Assembly: GCF_041929235.1 (NCBI RefSeq)
Contig: NZ_JBHFNP010000324.1
Location: forward strand, 8,187 to 72,186
Reading direction: 5' to 3'
Length of the DNA: 64,000 nt
From: Microseira sp041929235
GTDB lineage: Bacteria; Cyanobacteriota; Cyanobacteriia; Cyanobacteriales; Aerosakkonemataceae
In this document: positions 23,719-32,597 of the stretch, one piece after another
Layout of the letters: every line of letters starts with the position of its first letter
Position numbering within the stretch: the stretch's first letter is position 1
Notes under the pieces: model-generated
What the model was told of the DNA's origin: nothing
What the model saw: only the letters and a program-made list of their open reading frames with translations
Database searches by the model: none
Translations under genes and position numbers: made by a program

Positions 23719-25485
23719 TCAACGGCTCGTCCTTTGCTGCATCAGTTGTTTGCGCCGCGCCAGCGCTTGTTTTTGTCGTTGAGCATTGTTCTGGATTTGC
23801 TTCAAAGCTGTTGTCTCTCGATCTTCCTGGCTGAGATATTGGGACATTCCTCTTATGGTGGGATATTGAAATAAGTCCACCACCGATATTTTTCGGTGAA
23901 AAATTTCTTGCAGTTTGCCGACGACTCGCGCTATTGCCAGTGACTGACCGCCGAGTTCAAAAAAGTTGTGGTGAATCCCAACTTTTTCTATTTGCAGTAC
24001 TTCTTGCCACACCAGAGCAATAGTGCGCTCTATCTCTTTCTGAGGCGCTACATATGTGGGTTCCACCTCTATTTTCTTGGGCGTTACGAGTTCTGTTTCT
24101 CTCAAGGACGGCAGGGACGAGAGGCGTTGATTTGGATTAGCAACCAGACTTTCCAACAACCTCTGAAAATGCTCTAACATCTGGGTGATGGTAGTCGCAT
24201 CAAACAAGTCAATTTTGTAATCTACAAACCCAGTCAGGGTTTCTCCCGTCTCTTCCAAACATAGGGAAAAATCAAAATTGGCTGTGCCGTTGGGGATATC
24301 CTGGAAACTAACTTTTACACCAGGCAGATCGAGAGTCTGACTTGCGGCTGGTTGCAGGGCAAAAAAACCGCGAGTTAAAGGCGTGCGTGCTAGATTTGGC
24401 AAATCTGCGATCGCTTGAAAAGGCAAATCCAGATTTCTATATGCTGCCAATACAACTTGGCGCACTTGACCCAATATCTCGCCAAAATTTGGGTCGCCTC
24501 CCAGGTTTGTCCGCAGCGGCAATATATTAATAAAATAGCCGATCGTATCTTTAGTCTGGAAGCGATGACGACCGGCAATTGGCGAACATATCAGCATGTC
24601 TTCCTGCTTTGTATATTCGTAGAGCAGCATTTGAAATGCTGCCAGCAGGGTCATGAACAGAGTCGTTTCTTCCCTAGCGCTCAATTTCTTCAGTTCTTCT
24701 GTTACCTTCTTGTTGATGACCAAAGATTGACGCGCCCCTCGGTAAGTTGGTACTAAAGGTCGTTCTTTATCAATCGGTAACTCCAACGGCAAGACGTTCC
24801 CTGTCAAATGCTGCTCCCAGTAAGCTAGCTGCGACTCCCACTTTTTACCTTCTATCCACTCTCTCTGAGAAATTGCAAAATCTGCATACTGTTTGGGTAG
24901 ATCGGCAAGTGGCGAGGACTTTTGGCTCAAAAATGCTTCGTAAAGTGTCGCCAGTTCCTGCATAAATATCACCAAAGACCAGCGGTCAGAAATTATGTGG
25001 TGTAATGTCACCAGCAATAAGTGTTCCCCTTCGTCCTTTCGCAGCAGTTTGAAGCGCCACAACGGACCAATTATCAGGTCAAAGGGTTGCTGCGCTTCCT
25101 CTTCTGCCAACTGCTGCGCTTGCGCCTGTCCCTGTTGGGGCGGCAGTTTTTGCAGGTCTATTACTGGTAGCGTTACCTCTAACTCTGGGAAGATGAGCTG
25201 AATCGGTTGCCCATTTACTATCGAAAAAGTTGTTCGCAGAACTTCATGGCGTTGCACAATTTCCCGCAAGCTCTGCTCCAGTGCAGTCAAGTTGAGCCAA
25301 CCCGTCAAGGTATAAGCGACTGGAATGTTGTATATCGAACTGCCAGGTACTGATTGCTCGTGGAACCACAATCGCTCTTGAGCCAAGGAGAGGGGGGCAT
25401 ATTTAACTTCCCTAGCTTGTCGATCGAGTGCTTTTTTTAACAGCCCTGGGTTTTCTGTGGGCCAAAGTTCCTTTCTATTGCTCAT
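23719..25485 (-). CDS. NRPS condensation-PCP protein without adenylation domain
   Basis: A 588-residue protein and the first gene of cluster 1. A condensation domain covers about residues 30-470; its active-site motif reads HHIISDRWS, with Arg replacing the usual Gly after the Asp, while both His and the Asp are kept. A carrier domain at about 490-560 has the Ser in ELGGQSLAIA. The tail is strongly basic and glutamine-rich (NNAQRQKQALARRKQLMQQR), a possible docking region. There is no adenylation domain. It could join an acyl group and an aminoacyl group loaded in trans, or be a starter condensation unit. It is followed within three bases by the PEP-CTERM gene. Confidence 0.9.
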   Translation of the reverse strand: MSNRKELWPTENPGLLKKALDRQAREVKYAPLSLAQERLWFHEQSVPGSSIYNIPVAYTLTGWLNLTALEQSLREIVQRHEVLRTTFSIVNGQPIQLIFPELEVTLPVIDLQKLPPQQGQAQAQQLAEEEAQQPFDLIIGPLWRFKLLRKDEGEHLLLVTLHHIISDRWSLVIFMQELATLYEAFLSQKSSPLADLPKQYADFAISQREWIEGKKWESQLAYWEQHLTGNVLPLELPIDKERPLVPTYRGARQSLVINKKVTEELKKLSAREETTLFMTLLAAFQMLLYEYTKQEDMLICSPIAGRHRFQTKDTIGYFINILPLRTNLGGDPNFGEILGQVRQVVLAAYRNLDLPFQAIADLPNLARTPLTRGFFALQPAASQTLDLPGVKVSFQDIPNGTANFDFSLCLEETGETLTGFVDYKIDLFDATTITQMLEHFQRLLESLVANPNQRLSSLPSLRETELVTPKKIEVEPTYVAPQKEIERTIALVWQEVLQIEKVGIHHNFFELGGQSLAIARVVGKLQEIFHRKISVVDLFQYPTIRGMSQYLSQEDRETTALKQIQNNAQRQKQALARRKQLMQQRTSR

Positions 25486-26122
25486 TGGTAGACACCTTTC
25501 AAAACTTGTATATCAATGCAAGTCAACTTTGAAGCTTTAATTCATTTGTTCTTTGGGTTAACAATCCGAGTGCAGCAAATTCTGCCATCCCTCGTACCAG
25601 GACAGCGTCTCCTACGTATTTGTACTGATTTTTTAGTCTAATCTGCTTGCGCTTATCGTAATTTCACGCAATTTTTCTGTCTATTTAATTTTTTATCCCG
25701 TCAAATCAAATTTTATAGGTAGATTCTGAATCAAGATTTCATTTTTCTACCAGATCGTTGAGTTAAAGTCTCGCGCCGCGCGATGCTCAGTTTCGCCCCT
25801 GCGCGAGCGTGAATCAATCTACTTTGCTGCACCCAGGCGACTTGGCGAGCGATTAAACCGCAGTTTTACTGATTTTTAGACCAAGCCGATTGATGCAATC
25901 GTAATTTCACGGAAATTACCTGTCAAGAAAATTTCATCTTACTTCATTAATTTTTCGTAATAATCCACTATTTGTGTAACAAGTATGCAAACCCGTACCG
26001 GCAGGTTGAAGTTTTCCGCCGTGTCAAGTATAATGGCAGCTTTTAAAATTAAACAAAATACTCTCCCGTCGGTGGAATAGATGAGCCTGTCAAGCCGACG
26101 ATATTAAAAGGAGGTTTTTGGC
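25486..26122. promoter_or_regulatory. 637-bp divergent regulatory region with a diverged direct duplication
   Basis: This gap lies between the cluster 1 operon (minus) and the broken htpX (plus). Two related segments of about 60 bp, near 25622-25682 and 25866-25924, share TACTGATTTTT..AG, ATCGTAATTTCACG and CTGTC in the same order. AGGAGG at 26110-26115 is the ribosome binding site for htpX. No gene is visible. Confidence 0.55.
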
Positions 26123-26178
26123 ATGAATCAGTTGAAAACCGTTGCCTTATTAGGTCTGTTAAGTGCGCTACTGATTAC

Positions 26179-27519
26179 CAAGACCTTAACGAGAGGTTGA
26201 AAGCCCCCGTCATTCATGCGGGGGATGAAAACCGAACGGCTAGTTTTAACTAGCCAGTATCTTACAGAGTACGGTAAGATAAGTGCTATACTGATTGTAT
26301 GGCAGAACTAAAATTGACACTTAAGCTTCCTTTCTATCGGCTGAACCAAGTCAAAGCACTTGAGTTTGAGCGGCTAACTGCTATCAACACTCAGGTTGCT
26401 AACGATTTGCTGGCAGTCGATAAGAAAGAGCGTAAGAAGTTGACTAGCTCTGCTTTTCGTCATGTCGAAATCGGCTCGGCTTGGATTAATCAGACAATCC
26501 GAAATACAAATGCCAAAACAAAGGTGAAGCATTTTAAGCGGATGTTGTTGGAAACCAACAATCAAAATTTTGAGATATCCAAGCAAGGTAATTTCTTCAC
26601 CGTTGCTTTCAATTTGTTGAGAGGACGGAAAGGGCGAATTCCTCTTGATGTTCATGCAGCCTCGCATACCGAAGTCTTGAACAAAGTGATTGACGGCTCT
26701 GCCAAATTGGGGAGTCTGAAGCTTTGCAAATCCAAGAAAGGAATTTGGTATGCCCTCATTTCTGTATCGATGGACGTTCCCGATGCAGGCGTGATTAAAG
26801 GCTGGATTGGCGTTGATCGAGGACAAAACAATATTGCAGTCGCAGCATTGCCCAAATCTTTCGGAAGATTCTGGAATGGTCGCAAAGTCAAAGCACTTCG
26901 TAGACGGTTTCAGAAGCAACGGAAGTCGTTGCAAGAAGCGAAGAAGCTCAAGAAAGTGAAGCAACTCGAATCGCGTGAGCGTCGGATTATGACGCAAATC
27001 AATCACGAGATTTCTAAGCAGTTGGTACAGTTTGCCAAAGACTTCGGGATGGGGTTGCGCTTTGAGGATCTCAGCGGGATTCGCCAAACCTCTAAACAAC
27101 GCAAGAAAATCAAGTCTGATGCGGCTGAAAACCGCGATGCGTGGTCGTACTATCAACTGGAATGCTTCACCCGCTATAAAGCGATTCGTGCGGGTGTTCC
27201 CGTCGAATCCGTTCCCGCTCCGTACACGAGCAAATCGGATCATCGCAATGGTGCGATCGGTAAACGAGTAAAACATCAGTTCAAGGGATTCGATGGTTAT
27301 CGGTGTAACGCAGACTGGAACGCTTCTCAAAATATTGGGCAGTGGTTGGGGTTTGCTTGTCCGTTAGATCTTCAGAAAGCTGTATCTACAATGGGTGCGG
27401 CTGATTTAGCGGATGGGGTCAATGACAGTCCCAAAACTGGTGATGCGTCTAACTCAGTGGCTTCAGCCCTGAGTTAGACAACCGCTAGAATCCCCCTGAT
27501 TCATCTGGGGGAGTGTCAA
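26179..27519 (+). mobile_element. IS200/IS605-type element carrying only tnpB
   Basis: The left end follows a TTAC tetranucleotide (26175-26178) and has a hairpin GCCCCCGTCATTCATGCGGGGG. The right end has the hairpin TCCCCCTGATTCATCTGGGGGA and finishes with TCAA (27516-27519). TTAC at the left flank and TCAA at the right end match the cleavage sites known for IS608. No tnpA (Y1 transposase) is present, so movement would need help in trans. The right end should also encode the omega RNA. Confidence 0.82.
26299..27477 (+). CDS. tnpB: TnpB RNA-guided nuclease lacking the zinc-ribbon cysteines
   Basis: A 392-residue TnpB. The RuvC triad is visible: Asp in GVDRGQNNIAV, Glu in LRFEDLSGI and Asp in CNADWNASQNIG. 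The zinc ribbon that usually precedes the last Asp (two CxxC pairs) is missing: the region reads TSKSDHRNGAIGKR and FKGFDGYRCNADW with a single Cys. It is otherwise full length with an ATG start. TnpB proteins cut DNA guided by an omega RNA from the element's right end and help retain the element. Whether this form cuts is uncertain. It sits inside htpX. Confidence 0.9.
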   Translation: MAELKLTLKLPFYRLNQVKALEFERLTAINTQVANDLLAVDKKERKKLTSSAFRHVEIGSAWINQTIRNTNAKTKVKHFKRMLLETNNQNFEISKQGNFFTVAFNLLRGRKGRIPLDVHAASHTEVLNKVIDGSAKLGSLKLCKSKKGIWYALISVSMDVPDAGVIKGWIGVDRGQNNIAVAALPKSFGRFWNGRKVKALRRRFQKQRKSLQEAKKLKKVKQLESRERRIMTQINHEISKQLVQFAKDFGMGLRFEDLSGIRQTSKQRKKIKSDAAENRDAWSYYQLECFTRYKAIRAGVPVESVPAPYTSKSDHRNGAIGKRVKHQFKGFDGYRCNADWNASQNIGQWLGFACPLDLQKAVSTMGAADLADGVNDSPKTGDASNSVASALS

Positions 27520-28139
27520 ATCGTTCCCACAAGAGCCGCTAACGCCTTCGCGACGGGAAGAGATCCGAAACACGCCGCAGTTGCAGTCACTGAAGGCATT
27601 ATGAGGATTTTGCCAGAGGAAGAACTCGAAGCCGTCATTGCCCACGAACTGAGCCATATTTACAATCGCGATACCCTGACTCAAGCCGTTGCTGCTACCA
27701 TCGCCGGTGCAATTTCATTTTTGGCTCAAATGGCTAGTTACGGCATGTGGTTTTCGGGAGGACGAGATCGAGAAGGAGGTACCAATCCCATCGGATTGCT
27801 GTTGACGTTCATACTCGCACCGATTGCGGCAACCGTGATTCAGATGGGAATCTCTCGCACGAGAGAGTTCGCTGCTGACGCTGGTGCTGCTAAACTCACT
27901 GGTAACCCGCGCGCCTTAGCTAGAGCGCTTCAACGCTTAGAAAGCGGTGCGAGGGAAATGCCAATCGAAGCGAACCCAGCATTTGAGCCGCTTCTGATTA
28001 TCAATCCCTTCTCAGGTGAGTCTATTTTCCAATTGTTCTCTACTCATCCCTCCACAGAAGCACGCATTCAAGCATTGCTGAAGCTGGAGCAACAAATTTC
28101 TGGCTCTCGCTATTAGTTCTTTAAGTGGTGAGAAAAAAC

Positions 28140-28559
28140 ATGACAGAACCAACTCCTAACACCGAAACTGCAATCGTGGAAGTCACCCCGCAAACAGACG
28201 CCCTGGTAGAAAAAGAAATGGCGGGGGAATCCGACGATCTCAAGCGCGAAACCAAAGCATTAATCGACGCGCTGAAAAAGCGGGCGCAAGCCGAAGCTGC
28301 CGCCGCCACGGAAACGGCACAATCAGTTGGCACGATGACGCGGGATGCCTATCTGGATGCGGTGCGGAAAGCGAGGGAAACCTTGGAACAAAACCAACTG
28401 TTATTCGAGCGCGATCGCATCGAATACTCGATGAAACTGATCCAGATGGAAGCCGAGAAAAACTGGGAATCCATCTTAAATGAAGTTAAAGAATGGGGCG
28501 ATCGCCTAAGCGAAGCTGCCAAAGCCGCCTGGGAAAAGCTGACAGCACCCCGCGAGTAG
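28140..28559 (+). CDS. hypothetical coiled-coil protein, 139 aa
   Basis: A charged, alanine- and glutamate-rich soluble protein starting MTEPTPNTETAIVEVTPQTD. Residues 35-139 are predicted helical and coiled coil, ending WEKLTAPRE. I chose the ATG at 28140; GTG codons at 28125 and 28128 are in frame but add only five residues. It lies 24 bases after the htpX remnant, suggesting an old operon. No known family recognised. Confidence 0.7.
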   Translation: MTEPTPNTETAIVEVTPQTDALVEKEMAGESDDLKRETKALIDALKKRAQAEAAAATETAQSVGTMTRDAYLDAVRKARETLEQNQLLFERDRIEYSMKLIQMEAEKNWESILNEVKEWGDRLSEAAKAAWEKLTAPRE

Positions 28560-28981
28560 GTGAGCAGGGGAGCGAGTGAGCAGGTGCGCGGGTGAGAAAT
28601 GTAGGGGCGGGTTTTACCAATAACCTGTCAGAAAAACCGACAATTTAACTCTTCGGGCCCCGGTGGGTGAGCCAGTGAGATTGTCTATTCAAATTTTACT
28701 CTGGCGGCGGATGCTCACCAGCCCAAATTTGTAGGGGTGCGGTACGCCGCGCCCCTTTTTGGTGATTAAAACAATGTCGATTATGTTAGATAATCAAAAG
28801 GTTTTGCTTTAGCTTGAGCCGACAGAAGCCCCACGTCTGACACGGGTACGGCAGCGTGGGATGAATGGCGGGTGAGTTGACGACAGTTTTCCGACCGATG
28901 CGACAGCAAGGGAGGAAAACATGGAGGAAACGAACAAATCTTATGCTATAATCTCTTATAACAAACGCTGTTTACTCTAAT
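28560..28981. other. spacer with repeats and the left end of the next tnpB element
   Basis: The first 200 bases hold GAGCAGGTG-type repeats and GTAGGGGCGG fragments common between genes here. From about 28815 the sequence forms a hairpin (CCCCACGTC ... CGTGGG) and probably belongs to the left end of the tnpB element starting at 28982. I cannot place the exact left boundary. Confidence 0.45.
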
Positions 28982-30190
28982 ATGCTTAGAGTCGTCAAAG
29001 TTAGGCTATATCCAGATACCCAGCAACAACAGTTACTAGCGCAAGCTTTTGGCAGTTGTAGGTGGCTATGGAATTATTGCTTGAATTTGATGAATAAAAC
29101 ATACAAAGAGTCTGGCAAGGGGTTGTCTGGATATGAAGTTAAAAAGATAATTCCCCAGTTAAAGAAAGAGTATGAGTGGTTGTCACTAACTTACTCACAA
29201 TGTTTGCAGCAAGTTTGTTTAAACCTGGGAGTTGCTTTTAATAACTTCTTTGAGAAAAGGGCTAAATATCCTAGATTTAAATCAAAACATGGGAAGCAGT
29301 CTATTCAGTATCCTCAAAATGTCAAAGTCAAAGATAACTGCTTAACGCTGCCAAAAATAGGCGATGTCATAGCAGTTATTCATAGACAAATTGAGGGCAA
29401 AGTTAAAACTGTAACTGTATCCAAGAACTGCTACAATCAATATTTCGCATCTATCCTATTTGATGATGGCAAAGATAAGCCAGAACAAAAAGCAGATGGC
29501 AAAGCAATAGGTATTGATTTGGGACTGACTCACTTTGCTGTTACCAGCGATGGCTCTAAATTCGACAATCCTAGAATACTCAACAAGCATGAAAAGAACT
29601 TAAGACTCAAGCAGCAGCAACTATCTAGAAAACAAAAAGGTTCAAATAACCGTGTTAAAGCTAGAAAAAAAGTTGCTAGAGTTCAGAGAAAAATAACTAA
29701 CTGCCGAGAAGATTTTCTACACAAGCTATCGCGTAGGATAGTTAACGAAAACCAAGTTATTGTGGTTGAAAATATTAATGTGTTAGGCATGATGCAGAAT
29801 CATAAACTTGCCAAATCCATCCAGAGCGTTGGATGGGGTATGTTCTGCACCATGTTGAAATACAAGGCAGAAATGTCAGGGAAAATTTATCTAGAAGTTG
29901 ATAGATTTTTCCCTAGTTCAAAAACCTGTCACGTATGCCTAAATCAAGTTGCTAGCTTACCGCTTGATATAAGATTCTGGACTTGTGAAAATTGCCAAAC
30001 TAGGCATGACAGAGATATCAACGCAAGCATTAACCTTCGTGATGAAGGATTACGAATTTTCACCTCTGGAACGGGGGATAAAGCCTGTCGCCCAGATGTA
30101 AGTCGGAGTAAGGGAGGACGCAAGAAATCCACTACTACGCTTTCTGTTGGGCAGGAAGCCCACACTGTACCGTCAGGTCAGTGTGGGTAG
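28982..30190 (+). CDS. tnpB: TnpB RNA-guided nuclease, intact
   Basis: A 402-residue TnpB with a complete set of motifs: N-terminal helical part starting MLRVVKVRLYPD, RuvC Asp in GIDLGLTHFAV, Glu in VVENINVLGM, zinc-ribbon pairs CHVC and CENC, and the final Asp in HDRDINASINL. The C-terminus (SVGQEAHTVPSGQCG) is encoded within the right-end hairpin (CCCACACTG ... CAGTGTGGG), as in related cyanobacterial elements; the element probably ends TAGTTCAC near 30195. The remnant at 41999-42626 has a closely similar C-terminus. No tnpA is present. Confidence 0.93.
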   Translation: MLRVVKVRLYPDTQQQQLLAQAFGSCRWLWNYCLNLMNKTYKESGKGLSGYEVKKIIPQLKKEYEWLSLTYSQCLQQVCLNLGVAFNNFFEKRAKYPRFKSKHGKQSIQYPQNVKVKDNCLTLPKIGDVIAVIHRQIEGKVKTVTVSKNCYNQYFASILFDDGKDKPEQKADGKAIGIDLGLTHFAVTSDGSKFDNPRILNKHEKNLRLKQQQLSRKQKGSNNRVKARKKVARVQRKITNCREDFLHKLSRRIVNENQVIVVENINVLGMMQNHKLAKSIQSVGWGMFCTMLKYKAEMSGKIYLEVDRFFPSSKTCHVCLNQVASLPLDIRFWTCENCQTRHDRDINASINLRDEGLRIFTSGTGDKACRPDVSRSKGGRKKSTTTLSVGQEAHTVPSGQCG

Positions 30191-30274
30191 TTCACAATCC
30201 TAGATCCGACTCTCACTGTAGGGAGTCCATCCCACTGCCAACTACCCACTACCGATTACCCAAATACATTGCTT

Positions 30275-32062
30275 ATGCGAACCCATTATTGCGGTACAGT
30301 CCGAAGCGAAGATATTGGAAAAACCGTTACCCTTTGCGGATGGGTGGATCGTCGCCGCGATCATGGGGGCGTGATTTTCTTGGATCTGCGCGATCGCTCT
30401 GGTATTGTCCAAATTGTCAGCGATCCTCAACGCACCCCCGACTCCTACGCCAAAGCCGAAGATTTGCGGAACGAATATGTCGTAAAAATTACCGGGCGCG
30501 TTACCCAACGTCCAGAAGAATCCCTCAATCCCAAGCTATCCACGGGCGAGATCGAAATATACGCGGATCAAATTGAACTGCTCAATACAGTAGGCAAGCA
30601 ATTGCCTTTCCAAGTATCAACCGCGGAGACAGAAACAGTACGGGAAGACTTGCGGCTGAAATATCGGTATTTGGATTTGCGGCGCTTCCGCATGAATTCC
30701 AACCTCCAACTCCGCCACCAAGTCGTCAAAGCGATGCGCCGTTTCCTGGAAGACGAAAAAGGCTTTATCGAAGTCGAAACCCCCATCCTCACCAAATCTA
30801 CACCCGAAGGCGCGCGCGACTACCTCGTCCCCTCGCGCGTCAATCCCGGCGAGTGGTATGCATTACCACAATCGCCGCAATTATTCAAGCAGTTGTTAAT
30901 GGTTTCTGGTTTAGACAGATACTATCAGATAGCCCGTTGCTTCCGCGATGAAGACTTGCGCGCCGACAGACAGCCAGAATTTACTCAGCTGGACATGGAA
31001 ATGAGCTTCATGTCTCAGGAAGAAGTACTCCAACTCAACGAAGAATTAGTCAGTTATATCTTCAAACAAGTCAAAGGAATCGACATTCCTCGACCTTTCC
31101 CGCGCATAACTTATAAAGAAGCAATGGAACGCTACGGTTGCGATAAACCGGATACGCGGTATGGGTTAGAATTGGTCAACGTTTCCGACTTGTTGAAAGA
31201 TTCGGGATTCAAGGTATTTTCGGGAGCGATTTCTTCCGGCGGGATTGTCAAAATTTTACCCATTCCCGGCGGCAACGATACTATCTCCAACATGCGGATA
31301 AAACCAGAGGGCGACTTATTCAAAGAAGCCAGCGAAGCTGGTGCAAAAGGACTCGCCTATATCCGCGTGCGCGAAGGTGGCGAAATCGACACAATTGGTG
31401 CGATTAAAGATAACCTAAGCGAATCACAAAAACAAGAAATCCTCAAACGCACGGGTGCGACAGCAGGTCACTTATTACTATTTGGTGCAGGCGCAACTGA
31501 TATAGTCAATAAAACCTTAGACCGCTTGCGTCAAGTTATTGCGCGCGAACAGGGATTAGTTGACCAAAATAAAATTAACTTACTTTGGGTAACCGATTTT
31601 CCCATGTTCGAGTGGAACGCCGAAGAAAAGCGACTCGAAGCCTTGCACCACCCCTTTACCGCACCCAATCCCGAAGATATAAACGACCTTAAAACCGCAA
31701 GAGCGCAAGCTTACGATTTGGTTTATAACGGCACAGAAGTCGGCGGAGGTAGCTTGCGGATTTATCAGCGAGAAATTCAAGAGCGAGTGTTTGAAGCGAT
31801 TGGATTATCCCAAGAGCAAGCGTACAACAAATTCGGCTTTTTATTAGAAGCATTTGAATACGGTACCCCACCCCACGGCGGCATTGCCTACGGCTTAGAC
31901 CGATTGGTAATGTTATTAGCTGGAGAAGAATCGATTCGGGATGTAATTGCATTTCCGAAGACGCAGCAAGCCAGGTGTGTGTTAACAAATGCACCTTCCT
32001 CTGTCGATGCAAAACAAATGAAAGAATTGCACGTAGCATCGACATATAAACCTAAGTCATAG
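30275..32062 (+). CDS. aspS: aspartyl-tRNA synthetase
   Basis: A 595-residue class II synthetase of the bacterial type that charges tRNA-Asp (possibly also tRNA-Asn). The N-terminal anticodon-binding OB fold begins MRTHYCGTVRSEDIGK; catalytic-core motifs include RYYQIARCFRDEDLRADRQPEF-like motif 2 near residue 215 and GIAYGLDRLVML motif 3 near 540. The GAD insertion domain lies between. I chose the ATG at 30275; a TTG six bases upstream is in frame but unlikely. It starts about 80 bases after the tnpB element end, so its promoter may lie in that short gap or the element. Confidence 0.97.
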   Translation: MRTHYCGTVRSEDIGKTVTLCGWVDRRRDHGGVIFLDLRDRSGIVQIVSDPQRTPDSYAKAEDLRNEYVVKITGRVTQRPEESLNPKLSTGEIEIYADQIELLNTVGKQLPFQVSTAETETVREDLRLKYRYLDLRRFRMNSNLQLRHQVVKAMRRFLEDEKGFIEVETPILTKSTPEGARDYLVPSRVNPGEWYALPQSPQLFKQLLMVSGLDRYYQIARCFRDEDLRADRQPEFTQLDMEMSFMSQEEVLQLNEELVSYIFKQVKGIDIPRPFPRITYKEAMERYGCDKPDTRYGLELVNVSDLLKDSGFKVFSGAISSGGIVKILPIPGGNDTISNMRIKPEGDLFKEASEAGAKGLAYIRVREGGEIDTIGAIKDNLSESQKQEILKRTGATAGHLLLFGAGATDIVNKTLDRLRQVIAREQGLVDQNKINLLWVTDFPMFEWNAEEKRLEALHHPFTAPNPEDINDLKTARAQAYDLVYNGTEVGGGSLRIYQREIQERVFEAIGLSQEQAYNKFGFLLEAFEYGTPPHGGIAYGLDRLVMLLAGEESIRDVIAFPKTQQARCVLTNAPSSVDAKQMKELHVASTYKPKS

Positions 32063-32597
32063 TCGCTAATGGCTAATGGCTAAGGCTGACCTATCACCTT
32101 TGTTTCTGCGTAGATTTTTAGTTTCCAAGCGACGATTTTTCCGAGAAACTTTGGTGTTTGCGTAAGTCCTGACGGGAATCAACTCTCTAGCCAAAGAAAC
32201 CCGGTTTCTCTACTTAGAAACCGGGTTTCTGACTCTGAGGGCAAAAGCCTGTTAATCCAATTACCAATTACCAATTATTATTCGATGTAACCAGTCCAGT
32301 AAAAGAGATTGACAAAAACGCTGTTTCTGGTGGGCTAGAAACAGCCTCCCTATCAACCCACTCCCAAAGAAATAATATGTTGGCTAGCCGAATAGTTACC
32401 AACAGAACTGCCAGCCAATTGCTTGTGAATCAAAAAAGTCTATGGGGGCTAAAAACAGTTGAAAAAAATCTACCTATTTCTGCCTAAATCTCCCTAAACA
32501 CTGAGGATAATGTAAAGATTTGCGAAAATTTGCTCAGCAGCAACCAAGCTCAAATTAAAATCGCACTCACAACAGGTACTTCCATCGCCACCCAACC
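32063..32597. other. repeat-rich spacer and left end of a tnpB element
   Basis: The first 220 bases contain GCGTAAGTCCTGACGG, two GAAACCSGGTTTC palindromes (near 32195-32230) and TTACCAA repeats. From about 32300 the sequence is AT-rich with a GCTGTTTCTGG ... CTAGAAACAGC inverted repeat and may be the left end of the following tnpB element. No gene seen. Confidence 0.5.

Larger units (their letters stand above)
26123..28116 (+). pseudogene. htpX: htpX zinc metalloprotease gene interrupted by a TnpB element
   Basis: The 5' part (26123-26178) encodes the HtpX start MNQLKTVALLGLLSALLIT behind a strong AGGAGG site. The 3' part resumes at 27520 with IVPTRAANAFATGRDP and runs to 28116, keeping the zinc site HELSH and the family C-terminus. 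Between them lies a 1341-bp TnpB element. Compared with the usual HtpX of about 285-290 residues, roughly 70-80 residues, including the first membrane spans and the loop before IVPT, are missing as well, so excision would not restore the gene. HtpX normally degrades misfolded membrane proteins. The 3' fragment could be translated from an internal ATG at 27601, but would lack its N-terminal spans. Confidence 0.9.

Noticed and set aside
26374..27330. A 318-residue open frame on the minus strand opposite the htpX-interrupting tnpB
   Set aside because: It is the antisense shadow of a clear tnpB with RuvC motifs; it has no recognisable domain and no ribosome binding site.
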